Positions 33,416 to 44,058 are shown, numbered from the stretch's first letter. The stretch is DNA of 64,000 nucleotides from Orbaceae bacterium ESL0721 (GCA_029433365.1 JAQTHZ010000002.1:1-64000), one strand, 5' to 3'. Translations and numbers: made by a program. Notes: generated by a model not told the origin, from the sequence alone.

Positions 33416-34030
33416 ATGCAATATGGTTTCTACATTGACTCCTCGAAGTGTACCGGTTGTAAAACTTGCCAGATAAGCTGTAAAGATGAGAAAGATAATC
33501 CGTTAGGGGTTAACTTTCGCCGAGTATATGAGTATGGTGGTGGTGCATGGCAACAGGTGAATGGTCTCTGGAAAAATAGCACGTTTACCTACTACCTTTC
33601 AATTGCTTGTAACCATTGTGATGAGCCAACTTGTGTCGAAGGTTGCCCGACTGGCGCTATGCATAAACGACAAGAGGATGGACTTGTCGTGGTTAACCAA
33701 GATGTCTGCATCGGCTGCCGTTATTGCGAAATGCGTTGCCCCTATGGCGCACCGCAATTTAACCCTCAAAAGCGAGTAATGTCGAAGTGTGATGGCTGTT
33801 ATGAGCGTGTCGCTGAGGGGTTGAATCCTGTCTGTGTCGACTCTTGCCCACAACGGGCATTAGAGTTTGGTGATATCGATGTGCTGCGTCGTAAATATGG
33901 TCATGAGCGGGATATTGCCCCCCTGCCACACTCAGAGTTAACCAAACCAAATATTGTGATTAAAGCCCATGTTGATGCTAAACCATCAGGTGATGAGTTA
34001 GGTGAAATCCTTAATCCAGAGGAGATTTAA
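33416..34030 (+). CDS. dmsB: DMSO reductase iron-sulfur subunit
   Basis: Electron-transfer subunit with four [4Fe-4S] clusters. The Cys groups are visible in order: CTGCKTCQISC (residues 12-22), CNHCDEPTCVEGCP (~65), CIGCRYCEMRCP (~97), and CDGCYERV...CVDSCP (~124-142). 204 residues, as in E. coli DmsB. An ATG at 33407 is also in frame, but the GAGGAG site at 33401-33406 touches it; ATG 33416 has correct spacing and matches the conserved MQYGF(Y/F)ID opening. It sits 18 bases after dmsA and is followed by dmsC one base after its stop. Confidence 0.95.
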   Translation: MQYGFYIDSSKCTGCKTCQISCKDEKDNPLGVNFRRVYEYGGGAWQQVNGLWKNSTFTYYLSIACNHCDEPTCVEGCPTGAMHKRQEDGLVVVNQDVCIGCRYCEMRCPYGAPQFNPQKRVMSKCDGCYERVAEGLNPVCVDSCPQRALEFGDIDVLRRKYGHERDIAPLPHSELTKPNIVIKAHVDAKPSGDELGEILNPEEI

Positions 34031-34031
34031 G

Positions 34032-34865
34032 ATGCATGAGTTACCGCTGGTCTTTTTTACCGTTTTTGGGCAGTTAGCTGCGGGTATGGTATTAATTACT
34101 GCACTCTGCACTTTTTGCTATCCTCAAAGATCACAACTTGAGAAGATTAATTGGATTGCTTTAGTAGTGATGGCAATTGGTATGTTTTTAGCCTCGTTCC
34201 ATTTAGGAAAGCCGCTCCGAGCTTTAAATGTAATTTTTGGGATTGGGCGCTCGCCAATGAGTAATGAGATCTTCACCTTTGGACTGCTCTTTGGTGTGAC
34301 CTTTGCAGCCCAACTGCTTGCCTATTTTAATCAACCTAATCAAGGTGCTCGTTTTGGTTGGATCAAAAGATTAGCCATCAAGATCAACCAAATTCCGCAT
34401 CTATCAGTCATCATATCGATCACGCTGATTTTATTGACGCTCTTTTTTGTCTGGACAATTGTTTTAACCTACATGTTACCGACCGTCAAAACATGGGATA
34501 CCCCGTTTACCATTATCGAAATGTATAGCGCAATGTTCATATTAGGTGGCGCTGCAACAGCAATGTTAGGTCTATATAGGATCGGAACATGGCTATTTTT
34601 AATTGGTGCAGCCGTTACGCTTATCGTTAGGATTCCCTATTTTAATCTGATGCGCTCCCTTGCCCCTGAACTTGCAAACGCCCAATGCGGTTGGGTGGTT
34701 GCGCAATCTCTCCTCTTAATTTTAGCAACTATTTTGATCATTTTTAATGGTTGCTGTAGGCAGAAACGATCAACATCACTTTATCTCATAGCCTTCTTCT
34801 GTACACTCGTTAGCACACTATGTGGGCGTATCCTCTTCTATAATCTCTGGATAATACCGATGTGA
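34032..34865 (+). CDS. dmsC: DMSO reductase membrane anchor subunit
   Basis: Membrane subunit that oxidises menaquinol and anchors DmsAB on the periplasmic side. 277 residues with about eight hydrophobic helices; the start MHELPLVFFTVFGQLAAGMVL matches the DmsC family (NrfD-like), and LGKPLRALNVIFGIGRSPMSNEI is the conserved loop after helix 2. The open frame extends upstream into dmsB, but GGAG at 34021-34024 places the start at ATG 34032. The accessory gene dmsD, normally next, is 12.6 kb away on the other side of the CDI island. Confidence 0.93.
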   Translation: MHELPLVFFTVFGQLAAGMVLITALCTFCYPQRSQLEKINWIALVVMAIGMFLASFHLGKPLRALNVIFGIGRSPMSNEIFTFGLLFGVTFAAQLLAYFNQPNQGARFGWIKRLAIKINQIPHLSVIISITLILLTLFFVWTIVLTYMLPTVKTWDTPFTIIEMYSAMFILGGAATAMLGLYRIGTWLFLIGAAVTLIVRIPYFNLMRSLAPELANAQCGWVVAQSLLLILATILIIFNGCCRQKRSTSLYLIAFFCTLVSTLCGRILFYNLWIIPM

Positions 34866-34867
34866 TG

Positions 34868-34990
34868 TTCGACGCTTTAAACAGGGAACTATTAACTTAA
34901 CAGTAAACAGTAGTAAATAGCAGTAAACTTATCGATGAACAGCTAATGATTAAGGTGAAAATTACAAAATATTTTGTAGTTGGATGGTAG
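34868..34990 (+). mobile_element. Relic of the IS3-family element (orfA 5' part)
   Basis: Directly after dmsC. The stretch closely follows the orfA region of the full element at about 46325-46440: both read ...AAATAGCA..AAACTTATCGA..AACAGC.AATGATT.AGGT..AAATTACAAAA.ATTTTGTA.TTGGAT. No open frame and no intact terminal repeat remain. It marks the left edge of the CDI island. Confidence 0.75.
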
Positions 34991-35518
34991 AGCTTAGATC
35001 TAACAGTACAAATTTCAAGCAAACAGTTCATTTTTTCTTAAAACCGGAAATCAAAAGCAGTTCACCGTTTTTACTATTTGCTGTCTATTAATGAAAATCT
35101 ATTTCTATATGATATTTAGTTGCTGTTTTTTAAAGAGATAGTTAAATTATCTTTATGAAAAAATAGCTTAACCCTAAAACATTTTCAGGTAAAAGCCACT
35201 TTTATCCTCTCACTTATCTTTTAAATAGAAGCTAAAAATCGTGCTTTAAAAGGTAATCACTACTCAAAAAAAGATTTGTGCATAATCTTGTTAACGCTCT
35301 GTTTATCAGTGTAATTAAATCAACTATTTTACTAAAAATTAACCATTGACGCCTAAATCAGGAGTTATTACTATTCTGCGTTTTTTATAAATAGCCATTA
35401 AATTCAATTACTAATTTCAATTATTAAATTCAATACTAAATTTAATCTTAAATCTAACTATAAATAATCAGATACCTGCCAAAAAAGGCACCCATAACAA
35501 TAAAAAAGGAATACCTCA
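34991..35518. promoter_or_regulatory. cdiA upstream region
   Basis: About 530 bases, no gene. It contains one copy of the 14-bp word (35170-35183). The last ~240 bases are the part repeated in inverted orientation at 603-840. AAGGA at about 35506-35510 is the cdiA ribosome-binding site. No cdiB gene precedes cdiA. Confidence 0.6.
35170..35183 (-). repeat. 14-bp recurrent word, copy 3
   Basis: AACCCTAAAACATT, intergenic, upstream of cdiA. Confidence 0.7.
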
Positions 35519-38500
35519 ATGAACGCACGCTTTTACCGTCTTATCTATAATCGAACCCGAGCTCTTTTAATGGCAGTAGCTGAGATTAGCAGGTCAAATA
35601 GTTGTGCTGCAAGTACGGTTAAAGCGGCGTCTTTAGTTAATAAAAGTTTTGATGGTAGATTAAAAGCGGTCACCTTAAAACCGCTCACCTTTAGAACCTA
35701 CCTAGCGCTTGGGCTTGCCACTATCTCGCTCCCATCTCTCTTATTTACCCCATCAGCTTTTGCCTCAACAATTATTGCTGACAGTAGCCATAAAGAGCAG
35801 CCGATGGTGATTAACAGCGCTAATGGCACTACGCAAGTTAACATTGTCACCCCCAATAAGCATGGGCTTTCACATAATAGGTATTCACAGTTTGATGTCT
35901 CTGGTCAAGGGGTGATTTTAAATAACTCGGGTAAAAACAGTAAGACGCAGTTAGCAGGCTATATTGAGGGGAATCAAGCTTTAATGCAGAGCGGGGGCGC
36001 TAAAATCATCTTAAATGAGGTAAATAGCAGCAGGCCTTCAGAGTTAAATGGCTATATTGAAGTTGCGGGGCAAAAGGCGCAGGTGATTATTGCCAATAGT
36101 GCTGGTATTACTTGCAGTGGCTGCGGTTTTATTAATGCGGGCAGAAGCACCTTAACCACCGGTAAACCGGTCATTAATGAGGGGCAGTTAACTGGCTATC
36201 AGGTGACAAATGGCACCATTAATGTTGAGGGGAAAGGGTTTGATGCGAGCCGCTCTGACTATACCGACTTAATTGCGAGAGCTGTGCAAATCAACTCCGC
36301 CATCTGGGCAAATGAGGCGAATGTGATTACGGGGCAAAATGAAGTGAGCCTTGATACCAAGACAGTTACGCCACTAGATATTAGTTCAACTAATCAGACA
36401 GATAATAGTAATAATAACAGCAACATAACTGATAGACCCGAATTTGCAATCGATGTTGCAGCGCTTGGCGGGATGTATGCAGGTAAAATCAGGATGATAG
36501 GCACCGAGAAGGGGGTTGGGGTTCGAAGTGCAGGTGAGCTTGGTGCCTCTGCTGGCAGCATCACCTTATCAGCTGATGGTAAGATTATTAACCTTGGCGC
36601 CATGCAGGCAAACACGGCTATCAACCTTAATAGCCGCGGGGATATCCAAAATGAGAAGCAGCTCTATAGCCACGGCGATATAGCGCTTAGTAGCCAAAAA
36701 GATATCAAAAATAGTGGCTCAGTTGTTGCTGGGCAGAATATCACTTTAATAAGTGGTGATGCTGGTAATGGTAATAGTAATGGTAATAGTGATGGTGCTA
36801 ATAGTTATGGCACTATCACTAGCAGCAAAGGCAGCACCCTTGCCGCCGGCGTTGATGATAAGGGGCGGTTAACTAAAGCGGGCAGCATTTCGGCTCACGC
36901 GGATAATATCACGCTACATGGCAGTAACCTTGCAACTAAGAGTATAGATTTAAAGAGTCAAAATGCGCTTGATTTACAAGGCAGTGAGGTTCAGACCGGC
37001 TCACTTACGGCTAACGCATCTAAAATGGCACTGCAAAATGCATCGATTAATGCCAAAGAGGATATTAACCTAACTGCTGATACTATTAACCATAAAGCAG
37101 CTACTTTGCTTGGTAGTAATCTACATATTACAGCTGATAGCCTAAGTGGTGATGGCAAGCTACTTGCTGGGCAAAACATCACCTTAAACCTGAAAGAGGC
37201 TTTCACAAATCAGAGTGATATTATTGCAAACGGCAGTATCAACGTGAATCATGAAAATAGCCTTATCAACGATGGGCGACTACTTGCAGGTGACAGCCTT
37301 ACACTTAAAACGCTAGCAAGTTCTAAGCGAATGCTTGCCACCATCACCAATAAAGGCGAGATGGAGTCTGAGAACATCACAGTTCTTGGTGATACACTAA
37401 CTAACTATGGGATGATTAATGGCGGCGCAGTTAAGCTCACTTTAACGGGGGACTTTTTAAACCTTGGCGCTGCCCGCTTTTATGGTGATGATATCTTAAT
37501 TAATGCAGTAAATGTTAAAAACCACGGTGATAGTTTAGACACCAAAGAGGCGCCAACTGTTGCTGCTAGGCAGAAAATGGTGATTAATAGCCAAACAGTT
37601 GATAACGATAACCACGCCCTGCTGCTTAGCCTTGGTGATATATCAATAGTTGCTGATACTGTTAATAACCACTCAGCAACCATCGAGTCACAAGGTGATA
37701 TGGTAATTATTGCTGACACGATTAACAACATCAATGACCGCTTTATCACGGAGATTGCCGAAATAGATAAGGTAGATGAGATTAAAGAGTACTCCCCGTT
37801 TGGCTCAGCAGACCGCTACAGGCCTGATGAGGTAAAAATTGAGGTTAGCAAGAAAAAGAACCACCGTGAGTGGATAATGACCACGAGTGATGGCAGGTAC
37901 TCTGGCTATAAGTTCTATGAGTATAACTATGATAAAACTGTTTATGAGACCTTAATCACCGAGACCAACCCCGCAAATATTATGGCGGGCGGGAATCTCA
38001 CCATCAAAGCCAAAACGGTTAATAATGAGAACAGCAAAATCTTAGCCGGTCAAAACCTACTCTTAACGGTGACTGATTTAAACAACTACTCCACTGCTGG
38101 CATTAATCGAGTCGAAGATATCGGCACAGTCACCTACCACTACCGTAAGAAAGAGAAGAAAGCTGCTGGTACTAAACATACCTATAAACATAAAACCTCA
38201 ACCTCTGCATATCAGAACATCACCGAGACCACCATTGATGTTGGCAATAGTGAGATAAAAGAGCACGCTATCACGCCAAGTAGCAGCTTAAATGATAAGG
38301 CACGAGATAAGGTTAATATTATCAATAACGTTGCAACTATTGAGAGTGATATCAAGCTCCCAAACAGTGCCATCTACAGCGTGAATAAAGATGTTGATAA
38401 GAACTACCTAATTGAGACCGACCCCAAATTTACAAGCCACCATAAGTGGCTAAGCTCAGACTATATGTTTGATAGAATGCGCCTCGACCCTAATAACATC

Positions 38501-41500
38501 CAAAAGCGGCTTGGTGATGGCTACTATGAGCAGCAGCTCATAAAAGAGCAGGTGGTCGCATTAACCGGTCAGCGCTACCTTGGCAGCTATCAAAGTGATA
38601 TGGAGCAGTATCAGGCGCTAATGAACGCTGGGGCGACTTTTGCTGATATGTATAACTTAACTGTTGGGGTAGCCTTAACTAAAGAGCAGATGGAGTCGCT
38701 AACAACTGACATTGTCTGGTTTGTGAGTAAAACTGTTGAAGTTAATGGCAAGAGAGAAGAGGTGCTTGTCCCGCAGCTCTACATAGTTAACCGCCCCAAA
38801 GTGAGCGCAACTGGCGCACTAATTGCTGGCAGCAATGTGGTTATCCAAAGTGATAGTGATATTAATGGCAACGGCAATATCAACTCAACTGGTGCGATTA
38901 ACAGTAAAAAGCAGCTAGTAATAACTAGCGATAACATCACAAACAGTGGCGTTATAAGTGGTGGGCTTTTACAGATGGCAAGTCAAGGTTCAATAATTAA
39001 CCACGGCACCATTTTAGGTTCTGATGGAGTTAACCTATCTGCTAAGAACGACATTATCCTTGAGAGCAAAACCAAAACCACCACCACAAACTACGGGCAA
39101 AATAGCAGCAGTAATACCGCAATCGATCGCCCCTCACAGGTGATAACAACAAATGGTGATATCACCTTAACTGCGGGGCACGATATTAACCTTGCAGCGG
39201 GTCAAGTTGTTAATCAGAGTGATAAAAATAGCAGCGGTAAAATAACCCTTACAGCCGGCAACGACATCAAACTTGATAGCATTGAAGTAGAGAACAAGCA
39301 AGAGATTCACACCAGTAAAAACAACTACCGCAAATCGGATATTAAAGAGCAGGTGGGCTCAACTATCCAAGGTAATGGCAATATTGCCATTAATGCAGCT
39401 AACGATATTAAGGTAACAGGTAGCGATATTAGTAGCGAGCAGAACCTTAATCTGACAGCTGGCAACAATATCGATATCAACAGCAGCAAAGAGGAGACGC
39501 AGTTAACTGACCATAGTAAAGTGAAATCAAGCGGCTTTTTAAGTAGTGAGACAACTATCTCCCATATTGAAGTAGATAATGAGACGCAAAAGGGGAGCTA
39601 CTTAACTGGCGAAAATGTTACCCTTAATGCCGGTAACAATATGTCAGTTATTGGTAGTGATATTATTGCTGACTCTGCCCTTAACCTTACAGCAGGTGGA
39701 GATATCAATATTGATGCGGCTAAAGAGATTTACCACCACTATGAGCAGAATATTACTAAAAAGTCGGGTTTAATGAGTAGTGGGGGTCTTGGAGTCACTT
39801 ATGGTAGTGAGTCATCAGACCTTAAGCAGACAGATAATGAGGAGGCTTACCGTGGCAGCACTGTTGGCAGCTTAATGGGGAGTGTCAATATCAGCTCTGG
39901 TAAAAATCTCACGATTAATGGCAGTGATGTGATTGCGAAAGAGGATATTAAGCTACAGGGCGAGAGTGTTGCCATCACCGCACAAGATGCAAAGACCACC
40001 TATGATGAGAACTACACCTATAAAAAGAGCGGGCTAACGGTTGCCTTAACTGGCACAGCGGCTGACCTTTATGAGGCAGGTAAAGCAGTTAAAGAGAGCA
40101 AAAAAAGGGGCAATGATAAGTTAACTGCGCTGCAAGCGATAAAAGCCACCTTAACGGGTGCTGGCGCTCTGCTTGATAGTCAGACCCAAAATGATAAAGG
40201 GGAGTCACAGGCCTCAATTGGGGTGAGTGTGATGGTAGGCAGTCAAAAAACTGAGCGGACAGTAAAAGAGGAGCAGCACAGTGCTAAGGGGAGCACAGTT
40301 AGCGCTGGGCGAGATGTTACCATTACAGCAACAGGGAATGCCAACAACGCAAATAACAACACAGACAATAGTAACAACACAAATAACACAAACAACACAA
40401 ATACCAACAACTCAAACACCGGCAATATCACCCTAACTGGCAGTGAGATTAAAGCAGGTAACGATGTTAACCTAACCGCTGCTAACAACTTAAATGTGAC
40501 TGCTGCCTTAAATACGCAGCATAGTGATAGGAAAGAGACCAGCAAAGGTGGCAATGTTGGTATTGGGCTCTCGTTTGGTGGTGATGAGAGCGGTTTTCGG
40601 TTTAAAGGGGATGCGAACTTTAGCCGTGAGCGGGAGAGGCAAGATGGTAGTGCTTGGAGTGAGGGGGTAATTAGTGCCGGTAACACTTTAAATGCAAATA
40701 TTCAAAATGATGCGAACCTAACAGGCGCCATCTTAAATGGCAATACGGTTAACCTAAATGTTGGCGGCAATCTTAATCTTACCTCACTACAAGATAGTGA
40801 TGATTATGACTATGATAAAATCAGTGCCTCCATTAATGGCTCTGCTGGCTTTGGTGGCGCTAGTGGTAACCTTGCATTTGATAGCACCCAGATGACCAGC
40901 CACTGGCAGAGCGTTACTGAGCAGACTGGCATTTTTGCAGGCAGTGGCGGTTATAACATCACCGTAAATAACAACACGAATCTTACTGGTGCCGTGATTG
41001 CATCAGAGGCGACCGACAGTAGCAAAAACACTTTAAATACCGGCACCTTAACCTTTAGTGATATAAAAAACAGTGCCAACTATAAAGTAGACCATGTCTC
41101 ACTTAGTGTTGGCACGAGTAACAGCTCACCAACAGCTGGCGCCCCTGCCATCTACCATAAAGAGGAGAGCAGTAAAAACATAACCCACTCAGCAATTGAG
41201 AATGGCACTATCAATATCCATGACAAAGAGCATCAAACGCAAAACATCAACGAGCTAAGTCATGACACCGCCAATGCGCACCACACTTTAAAACCTATCT
41301 TTGATAAAGATAAAGAGCTTGAGAAGATAGAGATTATCGACTCAATTCGTGATATTGCAAACCAAGCGAAAGACCTCGCCCATAAATATGACAAACTACA
41401 GGCGCAAAAAGCGGTAGATAAGAACGGCGTGCCGCAGAAATTTAAGGATGAAGCAGCAGCTGCGCTCTCCCAAAATGGCAATAAACCAACAGAGGCAGAG

Positions 41501-42691
41501 ATTAACCAGCTCGCCTATAATAACGCCGTTAATGACCATATTATTAACCAGAGTCAAAATAACCTTGGCACCATGGGTGGCAGTATTGATAAAGGGATAA
41601 CAGCTGCGGCATCAATTGCAACAGGCATCATCACCGGTAATATCGCCGGCGGACTTGCTGGCGCAAGTGCCCCATACCTTGCAACGGTTATTAAAGAGCA
41701 GACCAGCTATATTGATAAAGATGGCAACAAGCAGACCGATAAACAGGCAAACCTCATCGCCCACGCAATCCTTGGTGCGGCTGTTGCAGCCACCCAAAAC
41801 AGCTCAGCCATTGCTGGCGGGCTTGGCGCTGCTGGCGGTGAAATCGCCGCCGACACCATCCGAGACCTGCTCTATAACGGCAAACCAAACAACGAACTGA
41901 CCGAATCTGAAAAAGAGAACATCAGCGCCCTAACCCAGCTTGCCCTTGGCATTGCAACAGCAACCGCCACCGGCGGCGACATGGATGCGGCTGGCGCTGC
42001 GGTGCAGGCTGGGAAGAATTCGATTGAAAATAATAATATATTTAATGATTGGATTGATGATTTATTTGATGCAATCAACCTGTCATCAAATAGCGACTGT
42101 TATATAGATGGATATTGTGATGACTCAAATATTAGTGATATACAAAAAGATAATTATATATCACATCTAAATAATCAAAAATTACAACAGGTTGACCAAA
42201 CATTACAAGCTGGATTAGATGGGGTGATTTTAACGGGAACTACAATTGCGACTGTTAGTACAGCAGGAATTGCCGGTGCTGTAACAGCTGGAAGTGTAGC
42301 TTCTGGCGCAATAACAGTAGGTGAAGTTGCATCTGGCGCAGCAATGAGCGCAGCTATTAACGGTGGTTATCAATTAGTAAGTAAACCATTAGATCAGTTC
42401 AGTATTCCTGAAAATATTATATCTGGTATTGTAGGTGGTGTTAGCGTACCGGCTGGTTTATGGGGTAATATTTTTAATAATGCTGCTGGTGGTGCCGCAA
42501 CATCTATTATCAATGGAGATAATCCCGTATCAGGAAGTATTGGCTCTGCTATTGGAGGTACCAGTGGAAATATTATTGGCAATATGTCAAAACCAATTAT
42601 AGGTAATATTGCTTCAGAAATTATAAGCAACAATACAACTACTTGGATGAATTCGCTTTTGGACAAAGATAAAGAGACCAAAACAAAATGA
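35519..42691 (+). CDS. cdiA: CdiA-type contact-dependent inhibition effector
   Basis: 2390-residue two-partner secreted protein. Extended signal peptide (ESPR) MNARFYRLIYNRTRALLMAV, Sec signal helix ending SAFAS (~85), TPS secretion domain ~90-290 (YSQFDVSGQGVILNNS; NSAGITCSGCGFINA), long filamentous haemagglutinin repeats (~330-1750), and a pre-toxin region ~1900-2172 ending GAAVQAGKNSIENN, where IENN stands in place of the usual VENN. The variable C-terminus (2173-2390) has no nuclease motif. It is Gly/Ala-rich with hydrophobic stretches (AGIAGAVTAGSVASGAITVG; NAAGGAATSIINGDNPVSG), suggesting a membrane-acting toxin. A 4-base ATGA overlap couples it to its immunity gene. Intact, unlike most genes to its left. 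Secretion would need a CdiB encoded elsewhere. Confidence 0.92.
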   Translation: MNARFYRLIYNRTRALLMAVAEISRSNSCAASTVKAASLVNKSFDGRLKAVTLKPLTFRTYLALGLATISLPSLLFTPSAFASTIIADSSHKEQPMVINSANGTTQVNIVTPNKHGLSHNRYSQFDVSGQGVILNNSGKNSKTQLAGYIEGNQALMQSGGAKIILNEVNSSRPSELNGYIEVAGQKAQVIIANSAGITCSGCGFINAGRSTLTTGKPVINEGQLTGYQVTNGTINVEGKGFDASRSDYTDLIARAVQINSAIWANEANVITGQNEVSLDTKTVTPLDISSTNQTDNSNNNSNITDRPEFAIDVAALGGMYAGKIRMIGTEKGVGVRSAGELGASAGSITLSADGKIINLGAMQANTAINLNSRGDIQNEKQLYSHGDIALSSQKDIKNSGSVVAGQNITLISGDAGNGNSNGNSDGANSYGTITSSKGSTLAAGVDDKGRLTKAGSISAHADNITLHGSNLATKSIDLKSQNALDLQGSEVQTGSLTANASKMALQNASINAKEDINLTADTINHKAATLLGSNLHITADSLSGDGKLLAGQNITLNLKEAFTNQSDIIANGSINVNHENSLINDGRLLAGDSLTLKTLASSKRMLATITNKGEMESENITVLGDTLTNYGMINGGAVKLTLTGDFLNLGAARFYGDDILINAVNVKNHGDSLDTKEAPTVAARQKMVINSQTVDNDNHALLLSLGDISIVADTVNNHSATIESQGDMVIIADTINNINDRFITEIAEIDKVDEIKEYSPFGSADRYRPDEVKIEVSKKKNHREWIMTTSDGRYSGYKFYEYNYDKTVYETLITETNPANIMAGGNLTIKAKTVNNENSKILAGQNLLLTVTDLNNYSTAGINRVEDIGTVTYHYRKKEKKAAGTKHTYKHKTSTSAYQNITETTIDVGNSEIKEHAITPSSSLNDKARDKVNIINNVATIESDIKLPNSAIYSVNKDVDKNYLIETDPKFTSHHKWLSSDYMFDRMRLDPNNIQKRLGDGYYEQQLIKEQVVALTGQRYLGSYQSDMEQYQALMNAGATFADMYNLTVGVALTKEQMESLTTDIVWFVSKTVEVNGKREEVLVPQLYIVNRPKVSATGALIAGSNVVIQSDSDINGNGNINSTGAINSKKQLVITSDNITNSGVISGGLLQMASQGSIINHGTILGSDGVNLSAKNDIILESKTKTTTTNYGQNSSSNTAIDRPSQVITTNGDITLTAGHDINLAAGQVVNQSDKNSSGKITLTAGNDIKLDSIEVENKQEIHTSKNNYRKSDIKEQVGSTIQGNGNIAINAANDIKVTGSDISSEQNLNLTAGNNIDINSSKEETQLTDHSKVKSSGFLSSETTISHIEVDNETQKGSYLTGENVTLNAGNNMSVIGSDIIADSALNLTAGGDINIDAAKEIYHHYEQNITKKSGLMSSGGLGVTYGSESSDLKQTDNEEAYRGSTVGSLMGSVNISSGKNLTINGSDVIAKEDIKLQGESVAITAQDAKTTYDENYTYKKSGLTVALTGTAADLYEAGKAVKESKKRGNDKLTALQAIKATLTGAGALLDSQTQNDKGESQASIGVSVMVGSQKTERTVKEEQHSAKGSTVSAGRDVTITATGNANNANNNTDNSNNTNNTNNTNTNNSNTGNITLTGSEIKAGNDVNLTAANNLNVTAALNTQHSDRKETSKGGNVGIGLSFGGDESGFRFKGDANFSRERERQDGSAWSEGVISAGNTLNANIQNDANLTGAILNGNTVNLNVGGNLNLTSLQDSDDYDYDKISASINGSAGFGGASGNLAFDSTQMTSHWQSVTEQTGIFAGSGGYNITVNNNTNLTGAVIASEATDSSKNTLNTGTLTFSDIKNSANYKVDHVSLSVGTSNSSPTAGAPAIYHKEESSKNITHSAIENGTINIHDKEHQTQNINELSHDTANAHHTLKPIFDKDKELEKIEIIDSIRDIANQAKDLAHKYDKLQAQKAVDKNGVPQKFKDEAAAALSQNGNKPTEAEINQLAYNNAVNDHIINQSQNNLGTMGGSIDKGITAAASIATGIITGNIAGGLAGASAPYLATVIKEQTSYIDKDGNKQTDKQANLIAHAILGAAVAATQNSSAIAGGLGAAGGEIAADTIRDLLYNGKPNNELTESEKENISALTQLALGIATATATGGDMDAAGAAVQAGKNSIENNNIFNDWIDDLFDAINLSSNSDCYIDGYCDDSNISDIQKDNYISHLNNQKLQQVDQTLQAGLDGVILTGTTIATVSTAGIAGAVTAGSVASGAITVGEVASGAAMSAAINGGYQLVSKPLDQFSIPENIISGIVGGVSVPAGLWGNIFNNAAGGAATSIINGDNPVSGSIGSAIGGTSGNIIGNMSKPIIGNIASEIISNNTTTWMNSLLDKDKETKTK
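41871..42034 (+). repeat. 164-bp cassette junction block, copy 1
   Basis: From TCTATAACGGCAAACC to the codons for I-E-N-N. Near-identical blocks of exactly the same length lie at 43279 and 44629, each immediately before a different toxin C-terminus. They are the natural sites for recombination swapping toxin ends. Confidence 0.9.
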
Positions 42692-43260
42692 TTGAAAAAA
42701 TTTATTACATTCTTTTTTTAATGCTTAAGACAATAATAATTGGTGTTTTATGTGTAAGTTTAGCTTTAATAAGTGAAATTATTGTCATCTTATGGTTAAA
42801 AGGAATTCTATTTAAGATAAGTTTTAACGATTTTATAATCGCCATCTATTTATCAATGAAAAATATTTTAGTTGGTGGGATCTTCGCAGGTTTAGGTGGG
42901 TGGATGATGAGTATGTATTATTACAATCGCACAGCTAAACTAGGTAAAAAAACATTAATTATATTTAGAAAAAATGGTTATGATGCTGAAATTAATGAAA
43001 TATCACCTGATCCGAAGGTTCCTTTTTATAAAATAGATGGTGAACTATTCTATTTAGCTGATATTGCAAGCGTGAATCAGACATTTAGAAGTGCAAAACA
43101 GATAAGCAAACATGCCAATCCTAAAAATATTGTGTTTAATTTAGAACAAATAAAAATAAGTTTAGATAAATTTAAACAGAAAATTATAGATGATTTTGGG
43201 AGTAAATTTAATAAAATTCTTATAGTTGATAGGTTTGGTAAAATTACCAAACTTAAATAG
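42688..43260 (+). CDS. cdiI: CDI immunity protein 1, two-TM membrane protein
   Basis: 190 residues overlapping the cdiA stop by four bases. Two hydrophobic helices (~9-35 and ~52-75) and a basic cytoplasmic C-terminal domain: YDAEINEISPDPKVPFYKID, then GELFY, HANPKNIVFNLEQIKISLDKF, ending KILIVDRFGKITKLK. Position and coupling identify it as the immunity protein of the CdiA C-terminus. Being a membrane protein, it supports a toxin acting on the inner membrane. It is a clear homologue of the third cassette's immunity protein (45482). AT content is higher than in cdiA, typical of exchangeable cassettes. Family not otherwise recognised. Confidence 0.75.
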   Translation: MIEKIYYILFLMLKTIIIGVLCVSLALISEIIVILWLKGILFKISFNDFIIAIYLSMKNILVGGIFAGLGGWMMSMYYYNRTAKLGKKTLIIFRKNGYDAEINEISPDPKVPFYKIDGELFYLADIASVNQTFRSAKQISKHANPKNIVFNLEQIKISLDKFKQKIIDDFGSKFNKILIVDRFGKITKLK

Positions 43261-43278
43261 ATAACATTTTTTTAATCA

Positions 43279-44054
43279 TCTATAACAGCAAACCAAACGA
43301 CAAACTGACCGAATCTGAAAAAGAGAACATCAGCGCCCTAACGCAGCTCGCCCTTGGCATTGCAACTGCAACCGCCACTGGCGGCGACATGGATGCGGCA
43401 GGTGCTGCGGTGCAGGCTGGGAAGAACTCTATTGAGAATAATGATTTAGGCTTAGGTATGGGTAATGTTTTAGGATTTTCTGACACCACAAGCCAAGCTT
43501 ATGAATCTATCGGTTACGGCAACTCAGCCTATATAACACAAGAAGAAGCGATTCAAATAGCGGCAGATATCTCAAATGGGAAGGGGATGGATAATGGGAG
43601 TGATTATGCATTTAATTGGGCAATACAAACACCAGCAATCGCAGCTTCATTCCTTGTAAGTGGCGTTGAAGGAGTTTTTGTTATAGCATCACTTGGTGGT
43701 GGAACCAATGCCGTTTATCAAGTTTCATCAAAACCGTTATCAGAATATGAGCCTGTTGACACATTAATAGCTGCTGGCACAGCTGCTATTAGTAAAGGAA
43801 AAGGCGTTATATACACTGGCGTAACTAATAGTGGTGGTGCTTATATTGGCAGCAGCATAAAAGGAGAAGAGAAATTACCTGCGGTTATAGGTGCTGCACT
43901 AGGCTCCCTTGCTGGTAGTAGTGCAGAAAAAGGTATAACTAATGCATTAAAACCAATTAAAAATCAAAAAGTTTCTGAGTTAATAGGGCAGTTTGGAGGA
44001 AATATTATAGGAGAAGCTGTATCTGATAAAACACAAAATAAATTAAAGGAATAG
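43279..44054 (+). CDS. Orphan CdiA C-terminal toxin module 2
   Basis: Starts with the 164-bp junction block (43279-43442) in the cdiA frame, then a new toxin end: a linker DLGLGMGNVLGFSDTTSQ, a hydrophobic segment AASFLVSGVEGVFVIASLGG, and NAVYQVSSKPLSEY followed by Gly/Ala-rich SGGAYIGSSIKGEE...GAALGSLAGSS. It shares with the main toxin a YQ-x-x-x-KPL signature and a Gly-rich tail, so it is the same toxin type with different sequence. No signal or secretion domain. An in-frame ATG at 43389 is the only start and lacks a strong ribosome-binding site, so it is probably silent until recombined onto cdiA. The immunity gene follows 4 bases later. Confidence 0.75.
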
Positions 44055-44058
44055 GTAT

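Noticed and set aside
40243-40686. Long minus-strand open frames inside cdiA
   Set aside because: They are shadows of the intact CdiA coding sequence, with low-complexity Leu/Ser content.
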